This document shows, piece after piece, positions 28,361 to 36,423 of a stretch of DNA of 64,000 bases. Source of the stretch: an uncultured Bacteroidales bacterium (GTDB taxonomy: Bacteria > Bacteroidota > Bacteroidia > Bacteroidales > Muribaculaceae); assembly GCA_947175245.1 (NCBI GenBank), contig CAMWLW010000002.1, positions 1 through 64,000 on the forward strand. Reading direction: 5' to 3'. Numbering within the stretch: position 1 is the stretch's first letter; each line of letters opens with the position of its first letter. The notes beneath the pieces were generated by a model. It did not search any database, was not told the origin of the DNA, and saw only the letters and a program-made list of their open reading frames with translations. The position numbers were made by a program, and so were the translations under genes.

Positions 28361-29818
28361 ATGACAAAGGATGAACTTGTAGCTAAGCTGCACGACATAG
28401 AATGGGAGGATTTTGAAGTCAAAACTGCGAAATCTGAGTTGCCGAAGAGTGTTTGGGAGAGCGTCAGCGCATTCTCTAATACCTCCGGCGGATGGATTGT
28501 GCTCGGTGTAAAGCAGTCCGGCAAGAAATTCGAAATTCAAGGTGTGGATAACATCGAAAAACTTGAACAGGATTTTCTTGGCACTCTGCGCTCTGAGAAA
28601 TTCAACCAAAGATTATCGGTTACCTCTAAGCAATACGACATCGATGGTAAAAAACTTCTCGCGTTCTATGTGCCTGAGGTTGACTTGAAGCCCGTTTATT
28701 TTGGCAGTCCCATAAATACGTTTATACGAATGGGTAGCGGTGATCAACGGGCAACCGAGGGCGAAATACGGGCAATGTTCCGCGATCAGTCCTTCGGCAA
28801 GAAAACCGAGGAGACTATACCCGATACCAGTATTGAAATGCTTAATCTCAATACGTTGAAAAGTTACAGGTATGCGCTTAGCCAGACTCAAAATCTTGTA
28901 AACCTTCGCGATGTGGATGATGCTGAGTTCTGCGAGCAGGTTAATATCACCCGAAATGGTTTGCTCACTTATGCCGGACTTTTGATGTTCGGCAAGGCTC
29001 CCTATGTGCTTCGCTATGTGCCGACATTCTGCGTCGACTACATTGAGATTCCGGGTCCGACAATTCAACAGGCCGAAGTAAGATACACCTACCGTATTCC
29101 AGAACAGGATAACATTTGGGAGTCTGTTCAGATTATCCTGCGTCGTTTCCGCACACTTGTTGATGCACCGATCTATATCAAGGACGATGGTTTTGCAACA
29201 ACTGACGAGAGCCAGTACAAAGTCCTCCGCGAGGCCCTCGCAAATATGGTCATGCACTGCGATCACTTCGATTCGTTGCGTTCATGTGTTCGTGTTTATA
29301 CCGACCATATCGAGTTCATGAACGGTGGAGCCTTTCCGCTCCCCGTCAAAGACATACTTGGTAGAATCTACTCCAAGCTCCGCAATCCGACCATTGCCAA
29401 GCTCTTTCGATTCGCAGGCATCGCCGAGAACGCCGGATATGGCATGAACAAACTCGCAAGCTGGGAGACACTTACCGGCACTCGCCCCACTATAGAGAGC
29501 GATCGAACCATCGCCACCGTCTCATTCCCCCTAAAATCCGCCATCCAAAGAAAGACCGAAGACAGCAATGTCCCTGTAATTGGGAATGATGCTAAAAATG
29601 ATGCTAAAAATGATGCTAAAAATGATGCTAAAAAGATCTCTCAGCGTCAGCGGAATATTCTTGAATTAATACAGGAGGATCCTACAGTTAGTCTTGATTC
29701 AATAGCTAAAGCAATCGGGGTTAGTGCTCCGACAATAGATCGTGAAATTGTTAAAATGTCACATCTCATAAAGCATATTGGTCCAAAGAAAGGCGGCCAT
29801 TGGGAATTTATTAGCTGA
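28361..29818 (+). CDS. AlbA_2/RecG-like ATP-binding transcriptional regulator with C-terminal winged helix
   Basis: EDFEVKTAKSELPKSVWESVSAFSNTSGGWIVLGV; C-terminal HTH IGPKKGGHWEFIS. Confidence 0.85.
   Translation: MTKDELVAKLHDIEWEDFEVKTAKSELPKSVWESVSAFSNTSGGWIVLGVKQSGKKFEIQGVDNIEKLEQDFLGTLRSEKFNQRLSVTSKQYDIDGKKLLAFYVPEVDLKPVYFGSPINTFIRMGSGDQRATEGEIRAMFRDQSFGKKTEETIPDTSIEMLNLNTLKSYRYALSQTQNLVNLRDVDDAEFCEQVNITRNGLLTYAGLLMFGKAPYVLRYVPTFCVDYIEIPGPTIQQAEVRYTYRIPEQDNIWESVQIILRRFRTLVDAPIYIKDDGFATTDESQYKVLREALANMVMHCDHFDSLRSCVRVYTDHIEFMNGGAFPLPVKDILGRIYSKLRNPTIAKLFRFAGIAENAGYGMNKLASWETLTGTRPTIESDRTIATVSFPLKSAIQRKTEDSNVPVIGNDAKNDAKNDAKNDAKKISQRQRNILELIQEDPTVSLDSIAKAIGVSAPTIDREIVKMSHLIKHIGPKKGGHWEFIS
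29585..29632 (+). repeat. In-frame 12-bp tandem repeat (aatgatgctaaa)x4 encoding (NDAK)4
   Basis: Four perfect units read directly. Confidence 0.97.
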
Positions 29819-29827
29819 AAACTAAAT

Positions 29828-31903
29828 TTATCTGAGGATGGAGGTGGAGATGTTTTTCTCGTCGGTGAGCTCGCCGGTTGAGGCGGTTCGTTTGCCGTAG
29901 TTGAGGGTGTAGGTGATGCTCAGTGTCAGGCGTCGGTGAAATTCGGAGCCGAATTGCCGCACGGTGCTGTCATACCACCGGGAGGTCAGGCTGTCTTTGC
30001 TGATTTGCCACGATGCCCTGAACATATTGGCTGCCGACAGTTGTATGTTCCATCCGCCCGAGGCCCAGTTGATGCCGAGCGAGTAGCTCGATGGCATGGT
30101 GCGCAGATAGGCCGTCTCGCCGTCGACATAGCTGCCGGGTGAATCCCAATAAGCATTTATGGAGAAGTTGCCGAAATAGTAGTCGGCGTTTACGTCGGCC
30201 ATGAACGGGTAATGTTTGATAGCGTTGCTGCCGGTGGTGTGATAGAACAGTAACCTTGGAGCGACTGACAATGATAGCTTTGAGTCGAGTAGTTTTCGGG
30301 TGATGCGTATGCCGGCCTGTCCGTGGTTATAGTCACCGTCGTTGTGGTATTTTTTCAGCATCATTTTTTCGGGGCCGTCGGGAGTGTAGACTGCGATTTG
30401 TCGATTGGCGATGCAAAAGGCCGTCACGTAGGCTGTCATCTGCCAGTTGTTTGACGGCAGCCACGTGTAGCTGAAGCTGGCCGAGATATTGCGTGATGAC
30501 TTCAGGTCGGGATTACCGCTGATGTACATTAGCTCTGACTGCCTGATGATGTTCGGGTTCTTCATCGTGGCATCGGGCGAGAATGTGGCATATTGGAACC
30601 AAAGACCCAATCGGGTTTTAGTTGTCGGAGCATATCCAAGGTTTATATGGGTGAACGGGTATCGGTCGTGGATGGTCTTCCCGTTGATATTGTTTGACTC
30701 GAGTGCATAGCCGACATCGAGCGTGCCCGACAGTTTCTGACGGTTCAATGACATGCCGAGGCAGACGGCTGAAAATGTCTGACTGAAACGGTTGCGCGCA
30801 ACGCTTGTGCCCGTGTAGTCAATCAGCGTGTGGCCGCCGCCCGACAGTAGGTTGGCAAAAAGTGTGCAGTTCCCCGACAATGATTTGTTAACCTGGGCGT
30901 TCCCTCTCATAAACCAGGAATCTTCATCGGCGTGGTTCTCTATCATGGAGCTTTCAGTGGCATAATCGTTGACGGTGTTGTTGTTGAAAATTTGGGCACG
31001 GAAATTTACGTTGGCCGACCAACCGTTTTTGGCGGCGACATATAACTCGTTGTCCCACACGAGGGCATTGTTGGTTGACGGAGATTGAGACGAATAGTTC
31101 TGAGACGCGTAGAGGTCGGTGAAGTCAACGCGGCCGGCCGTGTTGAAGAGTGGAGAGTGGAGCCGATTAAACGAAATGAGGCTGCGCAGGGTCAGATTGT
31201 CGCCCTTATTCAGTGAAACCCGGCCGGCAGTATATAGCTCGCGCGAGTGCCGACGGGCCGACTCGATGTCGCTTGTGCGGCCTATGTCGCAGACAGGCAA
31301 CCTATAGGTCTCGGCACTGGCCGAGCCGACGTGCGAACTGTTGTCATATTGGCCTGATAGTATAAGGTCATATTCCACGATGCGATGTGCGAATTTAGAG
31401 TAGACCGCACCCTGGCCACTGCCGATAAAGAACCGCTCTTTGCCGTTCAATTTAGTGTAGCCGCCATAGGTGTATGTGCGTGTGATGAAGTTAACCACAT
31501 GAGCCGCGCGCATGAATCGCGGGTCGGCCGGGAAGTCGAGATATTCCACGCGCCTGACGTCGGCCGGATTGAGGCCGCTGACGTCCTCGTCGGTTGCAGG
31601 GTGGAAATTTATGAAGAGGTCGACCGGCTGTTGGGATGCGGTCTTGACCGACGAGGCCACGGGATTGACGCTGAGCTGGGGTATCTGCATGCGCGATAGT
31701 AGCGACAGTCCGTCCGATGCCTGTTCCTTTTGTCGGGAGGTGGGCAGGTAGACGGTTTGTGAGGCCTCAGTGCGCTGTGACGCAGCCACGACGGTTATCT
31801 GCCCAAGTTCTTTTGTCAACAGGGTGTCGCAATCAATCGACTGCCCGGCGGCTGAAAACGTCAGTGCCGCTAACTGGGCTGAAAGTAAGATGTACTGTTT
31901 CAT
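29828..31903 (-). CDS. TonB-receptor-like outer membrane beta-barrel protein
   Basis: Signal peptide; plug-like GLSLLSRMQIPQLSV; C-terminal beta-barrel. Confidence 0.75.
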   Translation of the reverse strand: MKQYILLSAQLAALTFSAAGQSIDCDTLLTKELGQITVVAASQRTEASQTVYLPTSRQKEQASDGLSLLSRMQIPQLSVNPVASSVKTASQQPVDLFINFHPATDEDVSGLNPADVRRVEYLDFPADPRFMRAAHVVNFITRTYTYGGYTKLNGKERFFIGSGQGAVYSKFAHRIVEYDLILSGQYDNSSHVGSASAETYRLPVCDIGRTSDIESARRHSRELYTAGRVSLNKGDNLTLRSLISFNRLHSPLFNTAGRVDFTDLYASQNYSSQSPSTNNALVWDNELYVAAKNGWSANVNFRAQIFNNNTVNDYATESSMIENHADEDSWFMRGNAQVNKSLSGNCTLFANLLSGGGHTLIDYTGTSVARNRFSQTFSAVCLGMSLNRQKLSGTLDVGYALESNNINGKTIHDRYPFTHINLGYAPTTKTRLGLWFQYATFSPDATMKNPNIIRQSELMYISGNPDLKSSRNISASFSYTWLPSNNWQMTAYVTAFCIANRQIAVYTPDGPEKMMLKKYHNDGDYNHGQAGIRITRKLLDSKLSLSVAPRLLFYHTTGSNAIKHYPFMADVNADYYFGNFSINAYWDSPGSYVDGETAYLRTMPSSYSLGINWASGGWNIQLSAANMFRASWQISKDSLTSRWYDSTVRQFGSEFHRRLTLSITYTLNYGKRTASTGELTDEKNISTSILR

Positions 31904-31962
31904 GCCGCGAAATTACTACCCTCAATCTTAACCAATCCTTATGTTGCCTTATTTAAACTTAA
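31794..31962 (-). repeat. 169-bp direct repeat, copy 1 (intact 5' end of the OMP gene)
   Basis: About 6 mismatches vs 33903-34071, same orientation. Confidence 0.93.
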
Positions 31963-32051
31963 AACTCCCGAATAACAAGCTATAATAACTATCTTTTACC
32001 ATTGATTTGGGATTAGTAGGGTCGCAAATAGGGTCGCTGATAATAAAAATG

Positions 32052-32095
32052 GAGGCTGCCCCGTAAACTTTAATTACGACACAGCCTCTTTAAAG
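32052..32095 (-). terminator. Terminator-like hairpin downstream of the 2-TM gene
   Basis: GAGGCTGccCCGTAA...TTACGacaCAGCCTC. Confidence 0.6.
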
Positions 32096-32115
32096 CCATA
32101 TATGCCCAATAGATA

Positions 32116-32406
32116 CTAGTCTTTTTCTACGCTTTCGTTTTGCTTTCGGAAGTATTCCAACATTTCGTTTTCTAGTTCCTCTTTCTTTTTCTTCTTTAAA
32201 CCACGGTCAGCGAGGATAAGCCATCCCAAAGCACCTATTAAACCTGCGTATAGCGAAAAAGAATAAATATCTTCGCTACACTGATGAACGAAGTCAATCG
32301 GATTTACACTCAAAATAAACGGAAGGATTATGGCTAAAAGCCAAACAAGGCAAAAACCAAATAAAAAGCCGATAACGATTGCTTTAAGTATTTGAGATAG
32401 ATTCAT
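32116..32406 (-). CDS. Small two-TM protein with charged C-terminal tail
   Basis: IVIGFLFGFCLVWLLAIILPFIL and FSLYAGLIGALGWLILA; DRGLKKKKKEELENEML; ATGA overlap with upstream gene. Confidence 0.7.
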   Translation of the reverse strand: MNLSQILKAIVIGFLFGFCLVWLLAIILPFILSVNPIDFVHQCSEDIYSFSLYAGLIGALGWLILADRGLKKKKKEELENEMLEYFRKQNESVEKD

Positions 32407-33608
32407 AATATTTCAAGTTTTCTTTTTAGTTGATTGATTATCTTTTGGTGGTTTTCCGTTCCGAGATTCTTCTCGGTCAGATGCTGGTTTAGAGGATTTC
32501 TGCCGATGATTATTCGTCCTTCTTCTTCAAGGCGAGTCCATGTCGGACCAAGCAACGCCTGCCATTTTTTGACCGCACGTGGTACGACAAAGATTGCGTT
32601 CTTGTAATCCGCTATATATCTTATCATCTTTTTAGCAAACATCTGAGAAGGCAGAATACAACCTTCCGGAAGATATTTTGCCTTTATTGATGCGTATGGG
32701 ATATGCTGGATTAGAGCCACGTTGGAGAATATTTGCTCCGAAGTCAAACCATCTTTCTTCCATTTTGAAAGGATGTCATACCAATACCAATCGCCAAGCA
32801 TATTAAAAGCGTCTTGATAGTTCGGGTGTCGGTTGGAAGGATTATCGACTTCTGGCATAAAATTCTTAACCCTCAATCTAAGGTTATCCCTCATAAAGTT
32901 CATTACCCCTTCTGCCAATTGCGGGTATCTCTGAAGTATTTTTGCGAAATATTCATTGACCCTCGTAATATGACCTGCGTTAAGGCTTAGGATAATAACC
33001 TTTGCTGACAAAGGATTACCTTGGAACGGATATGGAAGAGTATTCAGTATGAAGCGAGTGTCATCATTTGCTGATGAATTGAATTCATGGATGAATTTTT
33101 CGTCCCCAGGATAGATATACTCACGATTTTCGTTGAACAAAGCCTCATTCCCGTAGCACTCGTCCGCAACTGCATTCCAGTGATTGGCTTTCAATATATC
33201 CAAATCCGTAATTCTTGTGTCCTTATCAATGAGGTAATGTTCTGATCCGTCATGAGGAAGCACATATTGATACGCGAGAAGGTCAATCAAATCATTGACC
33301 ATTTCTTTCAAGGTGACATTTTCATATCGGTCGGTGATAGCGTCTGATGACCGTCCCGAAAGTTCTGACATAAGTGCTCCTATAGAATATTTTATCTCAA
33401 ATTCATGTATATAAGGATGTTTTCTAAGAATTTCTTTAACGTCTTGGAAAATATCGTAACCCATGCTGGTTACATATCCTATATCAAGCAGTTTTTGTCT
33501 TACTCCTATTGCGTTCCATTCATGAGCACCAGAGTCAAAATAGGTACGGATTGGCCGCGGTAATATTAGTTTTCCTCCAAGATAGTAATACGATGGAAAG
33601 TTTGTCAT
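32403..33608 (-). CDS. Uncharacterised ~400-aa protein, tentatively uracil-DNA-glycosylase-fold-like
   Basis: ORF open to GTG 33647, ATG (MTNFPSYYYLGGKL) at 33608 preferred; GNPLSAKVIILSLNAGH is the only UDG-like hint. Confidence 0.55.
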   Translation of the reverse strand: MTNFPSYYYLGGKLILPRPIRTYFDSGAHEWNAIGVRQKLLDIGYVTSMGYDIFQDVKEILRKHPYIHEFEIKYSIGALMSELSGRSSDAITDRYENVTLKEMVNDLIDLLAYQYVLPHDGSEHYLIDKDTRITDLDILKANHWNAVADECYGNEALFNENREYIYPGDEKFIHEFNSSANDDTRFILNTLPYPFQGNPLSAKVIILSLNAGHITRVNEYFAKILQRYPQLAEGVMNFMRDNLRLRVKNFMPEVDNPSNRHPNYQDAFNMLGDWYWYDILSKWKKDGLTSEQIFSNVALIQHIPYASIKAKYLPEGCILPSQMFAKKMIRYIADYKNAIFVVPRAVKKWQALLGPTWTRLEEEGRIIIGRNPLNQHLTEKNLGTENHQKIINQLKRKLEIL

Positions 33609-33658
33609 TGGCGAGTTTAGAGTTCCTTGTGTCAGCAACCGAAACACAGCAGATTACA

Positions 33659-33862
33659 CATAGAAAATGGGCTGCTCCTATGCTACATTGAAGGCATCGC
33701 CAAACGCCCGAACTAATGCACAGAGAGCAGCCCATGATATATGAGCTGTTCAACTGCACCTCATTAGTTCTGATATATTGGCGATTTATCAATGTAGAGG
33801 CACTTCCTTTATTTTGTCACTCTTGACGGTACAAAATTACGCAATTTTCTGAAAATAACAAG
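33659..33862 (-). ncRNA. Structured RNA element A (own promoter TTG-N19-TAATTTTG), 5' of the 400-aa protein gene
   Basis: Stems 33683-91/33789-97, 33696-703/33778-85, 33710-18/33762-70, 5' hairpin 33816-27, 3' hairpin 33659-82; 20-nt core identical to the 55.95 kb element. Confidence 0.65.
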
Positions 33863-33902
33863 TGTATAATCTATGGCAACCGCATCAAAATTTGGTCGGG
33901 TT

Positions 33903-34071
33903 GTTATCTGCTCAAGCTCTTTTGTCAACAGGGTGTCGCAATCAATCGACTGCCCGGCGGCTGAAAACGTCAGTGCCGCTAACTGGGCTGAAAGTAAGAT
34001 GGTATGTTTCATGCCGCGAAATTACCACCCTCAATCTTAACCAATCCTTATGTTGCCTTATTTAAACTTAA
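33903..34071 (-). pseudogene. 169-bp direct repeat, copy 2: truncated 5' fragment of the OMP gene
   Basis: Encodes MKHTILLSAQLAALTFSAAGQSIDCDTLLTKELEQIT then diverges; matches N-terminus of 29828..31903. Confidence 0.9.
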
Positions 34072-34123
34072 TGTTTGGGGTGAGATGGCGTGGAATAGCA
34101 GAATTTTGAGTAGTTTTGTCGGT

Positions 34124-35464
34124 ATGAAACATTTTAAGGTTATATTGACTGCCATTTGCCTGATTTTCATTGCGCTTTTTACGGCCAATGTGATCTTTAT
34201 GGTTCAACTCTATGAGTCGATCAAAGAGCGGTATATAAGTGATGTCGAACAGTGTCTGAACCGTGCCGACCATATTGAAATGATTGATCGCATTGTGGAT
34301 GCGGGGTTTGGTGCTGATGACGATGTAGTATGGATTCAGTTGGGACTGCAAAAGTCGGATGTCGACGACATTGAAAGCATCGAAGATTTGTATCAAAAGG
34401 ATTACTCGCAGGGATACAGGCGTGTAGATAGACAATTACTCCGTATTGTGACTCAATACCTCCACGACCACTATGGTGACAGTCTGGGCGAACTGAATGT
34501 GGGGAGGATGGAGAAGGCTTTCAGGCTTGACCTGAACTACTCTGGGTTTTATCCCGAGAGTGTGCATATCGTTGAGCCCGGCGCGACATTCGAGCATGCC
34601 GACGATTTGTGGGAGATAGTATATAGAATAGACGATGATCTGACCTACTACGCATATATATCGCCGCTCACGGGTAACATTCTCGGCGAGATGAGCGGGG
34701 TGATAGTGACATCGGTGTTGATCGCGTTGGCATTGATGGCCGGTTTCGGTTACCTGATTTATGTGATACGTCAACAGCGTACAATCGAGGAGATGAAGGA
34801 TGACTTTACAAATAATATGACCCACGAGCTGAAGACTCCGATTGCGATTGCCTATGCTGCCAATGACTCGCTGCTGCAGTTCCCCGAGTCTGCTAACGAA
34901 GAGCGGACGAAGCGGTATCTGACTGCCGCGCTCGACCAGCTGTCAAAACTCGCCGGCCTGGTAGAAAATATCCTGGCGATGAGCATGGAGCGACGTCGTC
35001 ACTTGACGATGGCCAAGGAGAAGATTGTGCTTGATACTTTCCTGAGAGCGATTATCGAACAGCAGAAGCTTAGGGCGGGAAAAGTGTGTGACATAACGCT
35101 GGAATGTGGCGAAGGAGCGACGGTAGAGGCCGACCCGACCCATTTCTCAAATGTCATAAGCAATCTGCTTGACAACAGCATCAAATATTCGGGTCAAGAG
35201 GTGTCTATAAGCATCAAGGCCGACAGTGACGGCGTGACAGTGACTGATAACGGCATCGGTATTCCTGAAAGGTCGTTGCGCAACATCTTCGACAAGTTCT
35301 ATCGTGTGCCGCATGGAAACCGCAGCGACGTCAGGGGGTATGGTATAGGACTGTATTATGTCAAAACCGTTGTCGACAAGCATGGCTGGGATATAACGGT
35401 GACGAGCAAAGTGGGAAAAGGAAGTGCTTTTACAATTAAATTCACACGCGAAAATGAACGGTAG
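34124..35464 (+). CDS. Sensor histidine kinase
   Basis: FTNNMTHELKTPIAIAYAAN H-box; NLLDNSIKYS; GYGIGLYYVK; start could be 34085. Confidence 0.9.
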   Translation: MKHFKVILTAICLIFIALFTANVIFMVQLYESIKERYISDVEQCLNRADHIEMIDRIVDAGFGADDDVVWIQLGLQKSDVDDIESIEDLYQKDYSQGYRRVDRQLLRIVTQYLHDHYGDSLGELNVGRMEKAFRLDLNYSGFYPESVHIVEPGATFEHADDLWEIVYRIDDDLTYYAYISPLTGNILGEMSGVIVTSVLIALALMAGFGYLIYVIRQQRTIEEMKDDFTNNMTHELKTPIAIAYAANDSLLQFPESANEERTKRYLTAALDQLSKLAGLVENILAMSMERRRHLTMAKEKIVLDTFLRAIIEQQKLRAGKVCDITLECGEGATVEADPTHFSNVISNLLDNSIKYSGQEVSISIKADSDGVTVTDNGIGIPERSLRNIFDKFYRVPHGNRSDVRGYGIGLYYVKTVVDKHGWDITVTSKVGKGSAFTIKFTRENER

Positions 35465-36137
35465 AGTATTACTCGTCGAGGACGATACGACGCTGGCGAT
35501 GATAGTGTCTGAGACTCTTGAACGTGACGGCTTTGAGGTGATTAAGGCTGTCGATGGCGAAGACGGACTGCTGAAATATATTAAGCATGGGGCAGATGTA
35601 ATTGTGGCCGATGTGATGATGCCTAAGATGGACGGCTTTGAGATGGGCCGGCGCCTTAGGCAGATAAACCGCGATGTGCCGTTGCTGTTCCTGACAGCCA
35701 AGTCGGGTATCGATGACATTGTTGAGGGCTTTGAGCTGGGTGGAAATGATTACCTGAACAAACCGTTCAAAATGCTTGAGCTGATCGTGCGTATCAAGGC
35801 ACTCCTTAGAAGGAAGGTCAGGGAGGAGTCTGAGCGTCTGACACTTGGACGTTACACGCTCGATATGACTGCCCAGACGCTTGAGTACCCGGGTGAGGAG
35901 AGTATCAAGCTCACGCTGATCGAGGCTAAGCTGTTGAGGGAGTTGATGAACAACGTCAGTCTGACGGTTGATGCCGACGTCCTGATGTTGCTGATATGGC
36001 AGCGTGATGACCCATATAGTCGAAACTCACTGCACGGTTTCATCCACAAGCTGCGTCATTATCTGCGTCATGACCCGTCGATAGCCATCATTAACCAAAG
36101 GGGCGTCGGCTATAAGCTGACGCGGCGTGAGGGGTAG
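35454..36137 (+). CDS. OmpR/PhoB-family response regulator
   Basis: MNGRVLLVEDDTTLAMIVSETL; DVMMPKMDGFEMG; C-terminal wHTH. Confidence 0.92.
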   Translation: MNGRVLLVEDDTTLAMIVSETLERDGFEVIKAVDGEDGLLKYIKHGADVIVADVMMPKMDGFEMGRRLRQINRDVPLLFLTAKSGIDDIVEGFELGGNDYLNKPFKMLELIVRIKALLRRKVREESERLTLGRYTLDMTAQTLEYPGEESIKLTLIEAKLLRELMNNVSLTVDADVLMLLIWQRDDPYSRNSLHGFIHKLRHYLRHDPSIAIINQRGVGYKLTRREG

Positions 36138-36149
36138 GGGAACCGACTC

Positions 36150-36422
36150 TCAGTATATGTTCTCGTCGAGCGGGCTGCGTTCGGGGTATGTCTTGGCCGG
36201 GCGCGGTTGCTTTTTTGTCCGCCTTTTCTTTTTGACGGTAGTGGTGTCGGCTGGCAGCACAGTGACCAACACTGAGTCGGAGTGTGGGGTAGGGTACGAG
36301 ATCAGAGTATTGTGGTTATCTCCGTGGCATCCGCGTGCGCACAGCAGGCATAGCATGACTGCGGCAATGAGCAATAGCAGCAGCGTCATGCCGCGTAGCT
36401 GTCGGTCGGTGGCTGACTTCAT
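36150..36422 (-). CDS. Small hypothetical membrane-anchored protein
   Basis: ORF with one TM segment, 2 nt downstream of the transporter gene. Confidence 0.5.
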   Translation of the reverse strand: MKSATDRQLRGMTLLLLLIAAVMLCLLCARGCHGDNHNTLISYPTPHSDSVLVTVLPADTTTVKKKRRTKKQPRPAKTYPERSPLDENIY

Positions 36423-36423
36423 G

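Noticed and set aside
29585-29632. Possible CRISPR-like array
   Set aside because: Perfect 12-bp head-to-tail units without spacers, in frame within a CDS. No cas genes anywhere in the window.
32005-32035. Short repeat TAGGGTCGCAAATAGGGTCGCTG at the cassette edge as an integrase att site
   Set aside because: Only two 8-nt half repeats, no integrase in the window and no matching copy at the other cassette edge.
33535-33792. 85-aa minus-strand ORF across element A
   Set aside because: It runs through the hairpins and into the 400-aa gene in another frame; it appears to be a by-product of the RNA element.
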